Assembly (NCBI GenBank): GCA_030148605.1
Contig: JASBTD010000038.1
Coordinates: forward strand, 1-64,000
Reading direction: 5' to 3'
DNA length: 64,000 nt
Source of the DNA: Erythrobacter sp.
GTDB lineage: Bacteria; Pseudomonadota; Alphaproteobacteria; Sphingomonadales; Sphingomonadaceae
Below the pieces are notes generated by a model. It was not told the origin of the DNA. It saw only the letters and a program-made list of their open reading frames with translations, and ran no database searches. Numbering within the stretch: the stretch's first letter is position 1; each line of letters starts with the position of its first letter. The translations under genes and the position numbers were made by a program. Below, one piece after another: positions 7,860-16,282 of the stretch.

Positions 7860-7897
7860 GGTTTTTTAAAAGCCCGAAGACCTAAGTCATTGAAAAA

Positions 7898-7972
7898 TGG
7901 TGCTGCTGGGGAGGATTGAACTCCCGACCTCACCCTTACCAAGGGTGCGCTCTACCACTGAGCTACAGCAGC
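7898..7972 (-). tRNA. tRNA-Thr (anticodon GGU)
   Basis: Read on the minus strand, a 75-nt cloverleaf is clear. The acceptor stem GCTGCTG pairs with CAGCAGC, the D-arm is GCTCAGTGGTAGAGC, the anticodon stem-loop CCCTTGGTAAGGG has anticodon GGT, the T-arm is GGGAGTTCAATCCTCCC, and A plus an encoded CCA close the 3' end. A T-run follows immediately. The 3' end faces the integrase, so it is the probable attachment site of the island to its left. I saw no second copy of the tRNA 3' end in 1-7897, so the far att site should lie outside the window. Confidence 0.97.
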
Positions 7973-8061
7973 GTTCCGAATGCCGCGCGCCTATTGTCGC
8001 GCACGCGCGGAAAGTCAAGCCAAGCTTGAAGTGACACGCGCTTAGATGCAATGCGTTTCGC

Positions 8062-8208
8062 ATGGGTGAAGATACGGACAAGAAAATGTCGCGCGAAGAG
8101 CGCCTGGCGGCCAAATTGCGCGAAAACCTGCGCCGCCGGAAGTCGCAAGCACGCGAAATGACCGAATCGAGTGCTGACAGGCTTTCCAATAGGCGCGACG
8201 ACAGCTAA
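8062..8208 (+). CDS. small conserved basic protein (48 aa), below the ORF-track cutoff
   Basis: ATG at 8062 to TAA at 8206-8208 encodes a 48-residue highly charged helix with core [21 protein letters not shown] recall short proteins with the core [10 protein letters not shown](A/S)QAR as conserved in sphingomonads. Codon use is core-like, with C/G third positions. It lies between tRNA-Thr and gpmA on the gpmA strand. No function is known; the basic amphipathic helix might bind nucleic acid. It was missed by the track because of its size. Confidence 0.65.
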   Translation: MGEDTDKKMSREERLAAKLRENLRRRKSQAREMTESSADRLSNRRDDS

Positions 8209-8281
8209 CGCGTTTTGCTCGTTTGTTTGCCCGCTGACGCGGGGACGGCGCCAGCGCTCTCCCCCGCCCAATGGAGATAAA

Positions 8282-8968
8282 ATGCCCAAGCTTATTCTTG
8301 TTCGTCATGGCCAGAGCCAGTGGAACCTCGAAAACCGCTTTACCGGTTGGTGGGATGTGGACCTGACAGAGCAAGGTGTTGCAGAAGCCAAGGCCGCCGG
8401 CGCGCTGATGAAGGAAAAGGGCGTATTCCCGGACACTTGCTTCACTTCGGTCCAGACCCGCGCGATCAAGACACTCAATCTGGCGCTGGAGGAAATGGGG
8501 CGGCTGTGGCTGCCGGTAACCAAGGACTGGCGGCTGAACGAGCGGCATTATGGTGGGCTGACCGGCCTCAACAAGCAGGAAACGCGCGAGAAGCATGGGG
8601 ACGAGCAAGTCCATATCTGGCGCCGCAGCTTTGACGTGCCGCCGCCGCCGATGGAGCCGGGCAGCGAGTTCGATCCGGGCAATGATCCGCGTTATGAAGG
8701 GATCGATGTTCCCTACACAGAAAGCCTGAAGCTCACTATCGAGCGCGTGCTGCCCTATTGGGAAAGCGATATCCTACCTGTGCTGGCAAGCGGCAAGAAC
8801 GTGATCATTTCCGCACATGGCAACAGCTTGCGCGCGCTGGTGAAGCATCTGTCGCAAATCTCGGATGAGGACATCACGGGGCTGGAGATTCCCACCGGCC
8901 AACCGATCATCTATGACTTTGACGACAATATGGTGCCGGGCGAGCGCTATTACCTGAAAGACAGCTGA
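8282..8968 (+). CDS. gpmA: 2,3-bisphosphoglycerate-dependent phosphoglycerate mutase
   Basis: Interconverts 3- and 2-phosphoglycerate in glycolysis and gluconeogenesis, in the cytoplasm. The 228-residue protein begins [15 protein letters not shown] with the phosphohistidine motif RHGQS. It has the substrate loop [15 protein letters not shown], the family signature [12 protein letters not shown] and the second catalytic His in [15 protein letters not shown]. The track ORF starts at 8171; the ATG at 8282 has GGAGA just upstream and matches the family N-terminus. purE follows after 17 bp, so the genes may be cotranscribed. Confidence 0.96.
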   Translation: MPKLILVRHGQSQWNLENRFTGWWDVDLTEQGVAEAKAAGALMKEKGVFPDTCFTSVQTRAIKTLNLALEEMGRLWLPVTKDWRLNERHYGGLTGLNKQETREKHGDEQVHIWRRSFDVPPPPMEPGSEFDPGNDPRYEGIDVPYTESLKLTIERVLPYWESDILPVLASGKNVIISAHGNSLRALVKHLSQISDEDITGLEIPTGQPIIYDFDDNMVPGERYYLKDS

Positions 8969-8985
8969 GCAAAGCGAGACGGATT

Positions 8986-9468
8986 ATGGGGGGTAAGGTC
9001 GCAATCGTGATGGGCAGCCAGTCTGACTGGCCGACCATGAAGCGCGCCGCCGAAGTGCTGGAAGAGCTTGAAGTCGAGCACGAAGCACGGATCGTTTCCG
9101 CGCATCGCACGCCTGACCGGATGAGCGCCTTTGCCAAAGGTGCAGAGGGCGAAGGCTTTGATGTCATCATCGCGGGTGCGGGCGGCGCGGCGCATCTGCC
9201 CGGCATGATTGCCAGCATGACGCATTTGCCGGTGCTGGGCGTGCCGGTCCAGTCCAAGGCGCTGAACGGGCAGGACAGCCTGCTGTCGATCGTGCAGATG
9301 CCCGCCGGTGTCCCGGTTGGCACGCTGGCCATCGGGGAAGCAGGCGCGACCAACGCGGGCCTGATGGCAGCCGCGATCCTTGCCTTGAGCGATGAAGACC
9401 TGTCGGACCGCTTGCAGGATTGGCGAGCCGCGCGCAGCGCCGCCGTGGCGGAGCATCCGCAGGACTGA
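8986..9468 (+). CDS. purE: N5-carboxyaminoimidazole ribonucleotide mutase
   Basis: Class I PurE converts N5-CAIR, made by PurK, to CAIR in purine synthesis. The 160-residue protein shows the phosphate-binding start [17 protein letters not shown], the SAHRTPDRM loop with the catalytic His, [14 protein letters not shown] and the tail [20 protein letters not shown]. The length is normal for the family. Its stop overlaps the start of purK by one base (TGATG), so the two enzymes are translationally coupled, the usual purEK arrangement. Confidence 0.97.
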   Translation: MGGKVAIVMGSQSDWPTMKRAAEVLEELEVEHEARIVSAHRTPDRMSAFAKGAEGEGFDVIIAGAGGAAHLPGMIASMTHLPVLGVPVQSKALNGQDSLLSIVQMPAGVPVGTLAIGEAGATNAGLMAAAILALSDEDLSDRLQDWRAARSAAVAEHPQD

Positions 9469-10550
9469 TGATCAAGCCATCCATGATCACACCGGGCAGC
9501 ACAATCGGCATTCTGGGCGGCGGCCAGCTGGGCCGGATGATGGCAGTTGCAGCCGCGCAGCTGGGCTATCACGTGATCGGCTATTCCCCGCCGGGTGACA
9601 ATGTTGCGGCGGAAGTCTGCCATGATTTCTTCGAAAAAGGCTGGGGTGACAAGGCGGCGCTCGCTGCCTTCGCGAGCAAATGCGATGTCGTGACCTGGGA
9701 ATTCGAGAATGTGCCATTGAGCGCGGTCGCGATGATCCCTGACAACTTGCTCGCGCCGCATCCGCGCGCGCTGGAAACCGCGCAGGACCGGCTGAAGGAA
9801 AAGCGCTTTGTCGAAGGGCTGGGTGGCAAGCCCGCCCCCTATATGGCAGTCGATTCGGATCAGGATCTGGCCCGCGCGGTCGAGCGGATCGGCGCACCCG
9901 GCATCCTCAAGACCGCGCGTGACGGCTATGACGGCAAGGGCCAATGGCGGATCGGTTCGGTTCGCGAAGCCGACAGCGTGCGCTTTCCCGGGCGGCCCTG
10001 CGTTTATGAAGGCATGGTCGATTTTCTGGCCGAGTTCTCCGTGATCCTGGCGCGCGGGCAGGATGGCGAAGTACGCTTCTGGGATTCCACCGCCAATGTG
10101 CATTCAGGCGGGATGCTGGAGGTTTCGACGCTGCCCGCCGGAGATGCCGTAGAGGCGCAAGTAGCAGAAGCACGCCCAATCGCCCGCCAGACCGCTGAAG
10201 CCTTGAACTATGTCGGCGTGCTGACGCTGGAATTCTTCGCCACGTCAGCAGGACCGGTGTTCAACGAAATGGCTCCGCGAGTGCACAATTCGGGCCACTG
10301 GACCATCGAAGGCGCGGCCACCAGCCAGTTTGAAAACCATATCCGCGCGATCTGCGGATTGCCGCTGGGCTCGACCGCGACCCGCTTCGAAACCATCGAG
10401 ATGCGCAATATCGTGGGCAGTGATGCACTTACCGCACATGAAGTGCTGGCAGAGGATACCGAGGCGCATCTGCATCTTTATGGCAAGGCCGAAGCGCGTG
10501 AAGGGCGCAAGATGGGCCATGTCACGCGGGTTGGCCGCGCCCGGGCTTGA
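9468..10550 (+). CDS. purK: N5-carboxyaminoimidazole ribonucleotide synthase
   Basis: ATP-grasp enzyme that carboxylates AIR with bicarbonate and ATP to N5-CAIR, the substrate of PurE. The N-terminal glycine loop TIGILGGGQLGRMMA, the ATP-grasp lid ILKTARDGYDGKGQW, EFSVILARG and the metal-binding end LEFFATSAGPVFNEMAPRVHNSGHWT are present. The track start at 9420 lies inside purE. The ATG at 9468, overlapping the purE stop, gives 360 residues; an ATG at 9483 is an alternative. Confidence 0.96.
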   Translation: MIKPSMITPGSTIGILGGGQLGRMMAVAAAQLGYHVIGYSPPGDNVAAEVCHDFFEKGWGDKAALAAFASKCDVVTWEFENVPLSAVAMIPDNLLAPHPRALETAQDRLKEKRFVEGLGGKPAPYMAVDSDQDLARAVERIGAPGILKTARDGYDGKGQWRIGSVREADSVRFPGRPCVYEGMVDFLAEFSVILARGQDGEVRFWDSTANVHSGGMLEVSTLPAGDAVEAQVAEARPIARQTAEALNYVGVLTLEFFATSAGPVFNEMAPRVHNSGHWTIEGAATSQFENHIRAICGLPLGSTATRFETIEMRNIVGSDALTAHEVLAEDTEAHLHLYGKAEAREGRKMGHVTRVGRARA

Positions 10551-10553
10551 AGC

Positions 10554-11054
10554 GTGAGCGACGGCCTGTTCCTGATCTATGCGCGCGCCAGCAATGGCGT
10601 GATCGGCAAGGACGGCAAACTGCCCTGGCATATCCCGGCTGATCTGAAGCGCTTCAAGGCGCTCACCATGGGCAAGCCGATGATCATGGGCCGCAAGACC
10701 TTTGACAGCTTTCCTTCGCCACTACCCGGCAGGCGCCATATCGTGCTGACCCGCGATCGCGACTGGCAGTCGGAAGGAGCGGAAGTGGCGCATTCGCGCG
10801 CTGAAGCGCTGCAGCTGGCAGGCCAAGGCCAAATCGCTGTGATCGGCGGCGCGGAAATCTATGCCCTGTTCGAACAGGAAGCCGAACGCGTCGAGCTGAC
10901 CGAAGTGCATAGCGAGTTCGAAGGCGATACATATATGCCTGCACTTGATGAAGCCGTGTGGCAGGAAGTCGCGCGCGAGGATCATCCGGCTGAAAATGAC
11001 AGGCCGGCATATTCCTTCGTGACGCTAGAACGGCGAAGGGAGAGCGCCAAATGA
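10554..11054 (+). CDS. folA: dihydrofolate reductase
   Basis: NADPH-dependent reduction of dihydrofolate to tetrahydrofolate. The 166-residue protein shows the family start NGVIGKDGKLPWHIPADLKR, with Trp and the acidic residue of the active site, the cofactor motif GKPMIMGRKTF and VIGGAEIYALF. The start is GTG at 10554, three bases after the purK stop; no upstream ATG fits. Its end overlaps the next gene by four bases (ATGA), so it lies in a tightly packed run with purEK and the M19 peptidase. Confidence 0.95.
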   Translation: MSDGLFLIYARASNGVIGKDGKLPWHIPADLKRFKALTMGKPMIMGRKTFDSFPSPLPGRRHIVLTRDRDWQSEGAEVAHSRAEALQLAGQGQIAVIGGAEIYALFEQEAERVELTEVHSEFEGDTYMPALDEAVWQEVAREDHPAENDRPAYSFVTLERRRESAK

Positions 11055-12259
11055 TCCGCAAGACTATCTATTCGCTGCTTGGCCTGATCGGCCTTGCGGC
11101 GATCGCATTCTTCATCTTCGCGCCAGGCTATATCGAAGAGCAGACCAATATGATCGATGGTCAGCCGCTGATCGAAGTGAGCGAGGAAGCAAAGGCGCTC
11201 CACGCCACACTGACCATCGTCGATCTGCATTCGGACACGCTGCTGTGGAAGCGCAACATGCTGGATCGGGCGGATCGCGGGCATATGGACCTGCCGCGCC
11301 TGCAAGATGGCAATGTCGCGCTGCAGATCTTCTCCAGCGTCACCAAATCGCCCGACAACCAGAATTACGATTCGAACCCGTCTGACACCGACCAGATCAC
11401 CGAGCTGGTGATCGGCCAGTTGCAACCGACCGAAACCTGGACTTCGCTGCTCGAGCGCTCGCTGTGGCATGCCAAGCGGCTGGAAAAGGCTGCCGCCGGA
11501 TCGGAAGGGCAATTGGTCACTGTCCGGTCCGCTCAGGATATCGATGCTTTGCTTGAAAACCGCCAGGCTGGCGAAGGCCCGGTTGGCGGGTTGTTCAGCG
11601 CCGAAGGCTTGCACAGCCTTGAAGGCGATATCGCCAATCTCGACAAGCTCTATGCCGCAGGCATGCGCATGGCGGGCCTTACGCATTTCTTCGACAACGA
11701 GCTGGCCGGTTCGATGCATGGGCTTGAGAAAGGCGGGCTGACTGACATGGGCCGCGATGTCGTGCGCAAGATGGAAGAGCTGGGCATGGTGGTCGATATC
11801 GCGCATTGCAGCCGCCAATGCGTGGCTGAAGTGCTCAGCCTGGCACGCCGCCCCGTGGTCTCCAGCCATGGCGGGGTGCAGGCCACTTGCGAGGTCAACC
11901 GCAACCTCACCGATGACGAGATTCGCGGCGTTGCCGCCACCGGCGGCGTGATCGGCGTGGGCTATTGGGAAGGCGCAATCTGCAGCACCGATCCGCGCGC
12001 TGCCGCAAAGGCGATGAAACATATTCGCGATTTGGTCGGCATCGCGCATGTCGCGCTGGGCAGCGATTATGACGGGGCGACCACGGTGCGCTTCGACACA
12101 TCCGAGCTGACTCAGGTCACGCAAGCGCTGATGGACGAAGGTTTCAGCGAAGCCGAAATCCGCGCGGCGATGGGCGAGAACGCACTGCGGGTGCTAAGCA
12201 CCGGCCTGATTCCACTGGCCGAGCTGCCTGCCACTGAAGCGAGCGAGCCCGCCGCATGA
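11051..12259 (+). CDS. M19 family membrane dipeptidase
   Basis: A zinc-dependent dipeptidase of the renal dipeptidase family. An N-terminal membrane segment (SLLGLIGLAAIAFFIFAPGY) anchors it with the catalytic domain probably periplasmic. Metal-site motifs are visible: the HxD in VDLHSDTLLWK, the bridging Glu in FSAEGLHSLEGD, and the His residues in VVDIAHCS and VVSSHGG; GSDYDGA closes the active site. Substrates of the family are dipeptides, sometimes D-amino-acid-containing. Overlaps folA upstream and ribF downstream by four bases each. Confidence 0.93.
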   Translation: MIRKTIYSLLGLIGLAAIAFFIFAPGYIEEQTNMIDGQPLIEVSEEAKALHATLTIVDLHSDTLLWKRNMLDRADRGHMDLPRLQDGNVALQIFSSVTKSPDNQNYDSNPSDTDQITELVIGQLQPTETWTSLLERSLWHAKRLEKAAAGSEGQLVTVRSAQDIDALLENRQAGEGPVGGLFSAEGLHSLEGDIANLDKLYAAGMRMAGLTHFFDNELAGSMHGLEKGGLTDMGRDVVRKMEELGMVVDIAHCSRQCVAEVLSLARRPVVSSHGGVQATCEVNRNLTDDEIRGVAATGGVIGVGYWEGAICSTDPRAAAKAMKHIRDLVGIAHVALGSDYDGATTVRFDTSELTQVTQALMDEGFSEAEIRAAMGENALRVLSTGLIPLAELPATEASEPAA

Positions 12260-13191
12260 GATGGCTCGACCATCGCGATTCTGTGCCGGAGGCGCTGCGC
12301 GGTGCGGTGATCGCGCTGGGCAATTTCGACGGCTTCCACAAGGGGCATCAGGCGGTTGCGGGCGAGGCAATCGAGTGGGCGCATGCCGAAGGTCGCCCTT
12401 CGATCATCGCGACCTTCGATCCGCATCCGGTGCGTTTCTTCCGCCCCGATGTGCCGCCGTTCAGGCTCACCACGCTGGAACAGCGGCAGGAGCTGTACCT
12501 CGCGGCAGGTGCTACCGCGATGCTGGTGTTCCATTTCGATCGCGAGCTCGCCAGCACCAGCGCGGAAGATTTCATAACCGAAATCCTTTGCCAGCGCTTC
12601 GGCGCGCATGGCGTAGTGACCGGGGGCGATTTCACCTTCGGCCAGGGCGCGAAGGGCAATGTCGATCTGCTGCGCGAGCTGGGCAGCCAGCAAGGCCTGC
12701 ACAGCCGCGTCGTCGAAGCAGTCGAAAGCGACGGAGTAATTTCCTCCAGCCGCATTCGCGAAGCGCTGCGAAATGGTGATCCGCAATTGGCCGCGCAGCT
12801 GCTCACCCGCCCCTTCGCGATCCGCGGGATCGTGGAGCATGGCGACAAGCGCGGGCGCGACATCGGCTATCCCACCGCCAACCTCGCAATCGATAAATAT
12901 CTGCGCCCCAAATATGGCGTTTATGCGGTGACCGGGCGCATACTCAGCACCGGCGAAGAGCTGAAAGGTGCGGCCAATATCGGCGTGCGCCCGCAGTTCG
13001 AGCCGCCCAAGGAATTGCTCGAACCCTATTTCTTCGACTTTTCAGGCGACCTTTACGGGCAGGAGATCGAAGTCGCCTTCCATCACTTCCTACGGCCTGA
13101 AGCGAAGTTCGACAGCCTGGATGATCTCATCACGCAGATGGAGAAGGATTGCGCCGAAGCTAAGCGGCTATTAGGGGACGTTTCAAATTGA
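12256..13191 (+). CDS. ribF: bifunctional riboflavin kinase / FAD synthetase
   Basis: Makes FMN from riboflavin and FAD from FMN. The N-terminal adenylyltransferase domain has the nucleotide motif GNFDGFHKGHQAV, ATFDPHPVRFF and the end signature SSSRIREALRNGD. The C-terminal flavokinase domain (from ~residue 190) has DIGYPTANLAIDKYLRPKYGVYAV and GAANIGVRP. The length, 311 aa, is typical. The ATG overlaps the M19 stop (ATGA). A palindromic repeat separates it from ileS. Confidence 0.96.
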   Translation: MRWLDHRDSVPEALRGAVIALGNFDGFHKGHQAVAGEAIEWAHAEGRPSIIATFDPHPVRFFRPDVPPFRLTTLEQRQELYLAAGATAMLVFHFDRELASTSAEDFITEILCQRFGAHGVVTGGDFTFGQGAKGNVDLLRELGSQQGLHSRVVEAVESDGVISSSRIREALRNGDPQLAAQLLTRPFAIRGIVEHGDKRGRDIGYPTANLAIDKYLRPKYGVYAVTGRILSTGEELKGAANIGVRPQFEPPKELLEPYFFDFSGDLYGQEIEVAFHHFLRPEAKFDSLDDLITQMEKDCAEAKRLLGDVSN

Positions 13192-13198
13192 GCCTCCC

Positions 13199-13314
13199 CC
13201 GTTCGCATCGAGCGGAGGTTCGAGCCCAGCCGAGAACCGAAGTCGAGAGACATACGCCTGCCGTGTCTCGACGGGCGCATCTCGCGATGGCTCGATGCTG
13301 CTCGACACGAACGG
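13199..13314. repeat. palindromic repeat element, copy 1 (outer arms CCGTTCG)
   Basis: Two arms face each other. The left arm runs CCGTTCGCATCGAGCGGAGG to GAGAGACA (13199-13252) and the right arm is the complement of CCGTTCGTGTCGAGCAGCAT to GTCGAGACA (13264-13314), around an 11-base centre. The right arm matches the right arm of the copy inside ileS at 45 of 51 positions, and the left arms also match. It fills the ribF-ileS gap and could fold as a long hairpin in RNA. I recall CGTTCGTGTCGAGC-type repeats as common between genes in sphingomonads; copy number was not checked. Confidence 0.85.
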
Positions 13315-13327
13315 AAATGCGATTGCA

Positions 13328-16282
13328 ATGAGCGACGAAACCAAGCGCGACTACAGAGACACGGTTTTCCTGCCGAAGACCGATTTTCCCATGAAAGCCG
13401 GCCTTCCGCAGAAGGAGCCGGGCATTCAGGCGCGCTGGCAGGACGAAGGCCTTTACAAGCAACTGCGCGAGAGCCGCGCGGGCCGCGAGAAATTCATCCT
13501 GCATGATGGCCCGCCTTACGCCAATGGCGACATGCATATCGGCCATGCATTGAACCATATCCTCAAAGACATGGTCTGCCGCACGCAGAATCTGATCGGC
13601 AAGGACGCGCCCTATGTGCCGGGCTGGGATTGCCACGGGCTGCCGATCGAATGGAAGATCGAAGAGCAGTACCGCAAGAAGAAGCTCGACAAGAATGCAG
13701 TCGACCCCAAGGAATTCCGCGCCGAATGCCGCGCCTATGCGCAGCATTGGGTCGATACGCAGCGTGAGCAGCTGAAGCGGCTCGGCATCATGGGCGATTG
13801 GGACAATCCCTATCTGACCATGGATTTCGCGGCCGAAGGCACGATTGTGTCAGAGTTGCTGAAATTTGCCGAAAGCGGCAACCTCTATCGCGGGTCAAAG
13901 CCGGTGATGTGGAGCCCGGTGGAGCAGACTGCGCTGGCCGAGGCCGAAGTCGAATATGAAGACCTGACCGACAGCCCGCAGATCGATGTGGCGTTCGAGA
14001 TTATCGAAAGCCCAATTGAGGAGCTGGTCGGCGCGCATGCAGTGATCTGGACAACCACGCCGTGGACGATCCCTGTGAACCAGGCTTTGGCTTACGGGCC
14101 CGATGTTGAGTATGTAGTCCTGGAATTTGAGGGGAAACGCCTTCTTATCTGTGCAGAGCAGGTAACTGAGACATTTTTCCGGATTGCTCACCAGAAAGAG
14201 GGCAATTTTCTTGGCGAGAAGCCCGGTGTCGATCCAGACAACTGGACCTGGGGCGACGACCCTAAGGTGTACAAAGGCTCCGATCTTGTTGGAACCTATG
14301 CACGCCACCCGATGCATCACCTCGGCGGGTTCTACGCGACGCCTCGTCCCTTCCTTGCGGGCGATTTTGTCACCACCGAGAGCGGCACAGGCCTCGTCCA
14401 TATGGCGCCCGATCATGGCGAAGACGATTTCGCGCTGTGCAAGGAACACGGGATCGAGCCGGTCTTCGCTGTAATGGACGACGGTCGTTATCGCGATGAT
14501 TGGCTGTGGCTGGGCGGGCATGACGAGCGCCGCCGCGCGGTGATCAACAAGCAATTCAATGCCCCCGATGGCCCGATCTGTTCGGACCTGCGCGAAGCAG
14601 GCGCACTGCTTTCGGCCTCCGCCGATTACGAGCACTCCTACCCGCACTCATGGCGCTCCAAAGCCAAGGTGATCTATCGCTGCACACCGCAATGGTTCGT
14701 GCCGATGGACAAGCCTCTCTCGACTTCGGATCTCGACACGCTCGATCCTGCGCTCGAGACGAACGGGGATATAGAAAATCCGTTCGTGTCGAGCAGCGTC
14801 GAGCAAGGTCGAGACGCGCCCGTCGAGACACAAGCTGACACGCTGCGCAGCCGCGCCATGTCGGAAATCGCCCGCGTCCGCTTTGTGCCGGAAAAGGGGC
14901 GCAACCGCATCGGCTCGATGGTCGAAGGTCGGCCCGACTGGGTCCTCTCCCGCCAGCGCGCCTGGGGCGTGCCGATTACGCTGTTCGTGAACCGCAAGAG
15001 CGGCGAATACCTCGTCGATGAAGCCGTGAACGCGCGGATCGTTGCCGCCGTGCACAAGGAAGGCGTCGATGCGTGGGAAGAAGCGCGCGCGCAGGAATTC
15101 CTCGGCCCGGACTACAAGGCCGAAGACTATGAAATGGTCACCGACATTCTTGACGTGTGGTTCGATTCGGGCTGCACGCACAGCTTCGTGCTGGAAAGCG
15201 GCAATTGGCCGGACCTGCGCTGGCCCGCCGATCTCTATCTAGAGGGCTCTGACCAGCACCGCGGCTGGTTCCAGTCGTCGCTGCTGCAAAGCTGCGCCAC
15301 GCGCGGCCGCGCGCCCTATGATCAGATCCTCACCCACGGCTTCACCATGGATGCCAAGGGCAAGAAGATGTCGAAGTCGCTCGGTAACACCATCGACCCC
15401 TTAAAGGTGATGGAGCAATATGGCGCGGATATCATCCGGCTGTGGGCGCTGTCGGTTGATTTCACCGAGGATCACCGCATCGGCGATGAAATCCTCAAAG
15501 GCGTAGGTGATCAATACCGCAAGCTGCGCAACACCTTCCGTTACCTGCTCGGCGCGCTCGACGGCTTCGTTGGCGATATGGGCGATGCCGGCGAAATCCC
15601 CGAGCTGGAGCGCTATGTTCTGGCACTGCTGGCGGATCTCGATGGCAAGCTGCGCAAGGCAGTCGATAATTACGACTACAATGCCTACACGCGGCATCTG
15701 GTCGATTTCTGCAACGAAGACCTCTCAGCCTTCTTCTTCGATATCCGCAAGGACAGCCTCTATTGCGACGGGCCGGACAGCAATACGCGCAACGCCTATC
15801 GCACCGTGCTCGACCTGCTGTTCCACGCGCTGGTGCGCTATGCCGCGCCGGTGCTGGTCTATACCGCGGAAGAAGTGTGGAGCACGCGCTACCCGGATGG
15901 CGGCAGTGTGCATTTGCTCGAATGGCCGAAGGTGCCGGGCGTTACCGCTGACGGCGCGAAGTGGGACAAGCTGCGCGATTTGCGCGAACGCGTGAACGAG
16001 GCGATCGAGCCCTTGCGCCGCGACAAAGTGATCCGTTCCAGCCTGGAGGCCGAAGTCACTGTGCCTGCTGATGCCGTGCCTGAAGGCTTCAGCGACGCAG
16101 ATCTGGCAGAGCTGTTCATCACCGCGTCAGTCACACGCGGGCAGAGCGACACGGTGACTGTGACCAAGACCGACCACCACAAATGCGGCCGTTGCTGGCG
16201 CCTGCTGCCCGAAGTTTCGGAAGATGGCGAGCTATGCGGCCGGTGCGAGGATGTTGTCAGCCAGATGGATGCAGCTGCATGA
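13328..16282 (+). CDS. ileS: isoleucyl-tRNA synthetase with a repeat-encoded insertion
   Basis: Charges tRNA-Ile. Class I signatures are present: GPPYANGDMHIGHALNH (HIGH) near residue 60 and GKKMSKSLGN (KMSKS). The editing domain contains WTTTPWTIP and the C-terminal zinc finger KCGRCWRLLPEVSEDGELCGRC. The track start 13295 lies in the repeat; ATG 13328 gives the normal N-terminus MSDETKRDYRDTVFLPKTD (984 aa). Between VPMDKP and DTLRSRAM, where homologues as I recall them have only a few residues, there are about 40, encoded by a palindromic repeat inserted in frame. The insertion is Ser/Asp/Glu-rich and probably a surface loop, since the gene must be functional. Overlaps lspA by four bases. 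Confidence 0.97.
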   Translation: MSDETKRDYRDTVFLPKTDFPMKAGLPQKEPGIQARWQDEGLYKQLRESRAGREKFILHDGPPYANGDMHIGHALNHILKDMVCRTQNLIGKDAPYVPGWDCHGLPIEWKIEEQYRKKKLDKNAVDPKEFRAECRAYAQHWVDTQREQLKRLGIMGDWDNPYLTMDFAAEGTIVSELLKFAESGNLYRGSKPVMWSPVEQTALAEAEVEYEDLTDSPQIDVAFEIIESPIEELVGAHAVIWTTTPWTIPVNQALAYGPDVEYVVLEFEGKRLLICAEQVTETFFRIAHQKEGNFLGEKPGVDPDNWTWGDDPKVYKGSDLVGTYARHPMHHLGGFYATPRPFLAGDFVTTESGTGLVHMAPDHGEDDFALCKEHGIEPVFAVMDDGRYRDDWLWLGGHDERRRAVINKQFNAPDGPICSDLREAGALLSASADYEHSYPHSWRSKAKVIYRCTPQWFVPMDKPLSTSDLDTLDPALETNGDIENPFVSSSVEQGRDAPVETQADTLRSRAMSEIARVRFVPEKGRNRIGSMVEGRPDWVLSRQRAWGVPITLFVNRKSGEYLVDEAVNARIVAAVHKEGVDAWEEARAQEFLGPDYKAEDYEMVTDILDVWFDSGCTHSFVLESGNWPDLRWPADLYLEGSDQHRGWFQSSLLQSCATRGRAPYDQILTHGFTMDAKGKKMSKSLGNTIDPLKVMEQYGADIIRLWALSVDFTEDHRIGDEILKGVGDQYRKLRNTFRYLLGALDGFVGDMGDAGEIPELERYVLALLADLDGKLRKAVDNYDYNAYTRHLVDFCNEDLSAFFFDIRKDSLYCDGPDSNTRNAYRTVLDLLFHALVRYAAPVLVYTAEEVWSTRYPDGGSVHLLEWPKVPGVTADGAKWDKLRDLRERVNEAIEPLRRDKVIRSSLEAEVTVPADAVPEGFSDADLAELFITASVTRGQSDTVTVTKTDHHKCGRCWRLLPEVSEDGELCGRCEDVVSQMDAAA
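14716..14830. repeat. palindromic repeat element, copy 2, inside ileS
   Basis: TCTCTCGACTTCGG to CGAACGG (14716-14766) and CCGTTCGTGTCGAGCAGCGT to GTCGAGACA (14780-14830) are imperfect inverted arms around a 13-base centre. Compared with copy 1 the arms point outward instead of inward: reverse-complemented, this copy reads right arm then left arm, a circular permutation of copy 1. It is read through as coding sequence in ileS without a stop or frameshift. Confidence 0.85.

Noticed and set aside
1-7897. Second copy of the tRNA-Thr 3' end as the far att site
   Set aside because: I found no match to the tRNA 3' end in this stretch by eye; it is expected further left.
7887-8289. Minus-strand ORFs over tRNA-Thr and the gpmA leader
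   Set aside because: They cover a clear tRNA gene and the antisense of the small basic protein, and are Arg/Ser-rich shadow translations.
8907-10103. 398-codon minus-strand ORF opposite purE and purK
   Set aside because: Long antisense frame typical of GC-rich DNA; His/Arg/Ala-rich with no domain, while purEK on the plus strand are certain.
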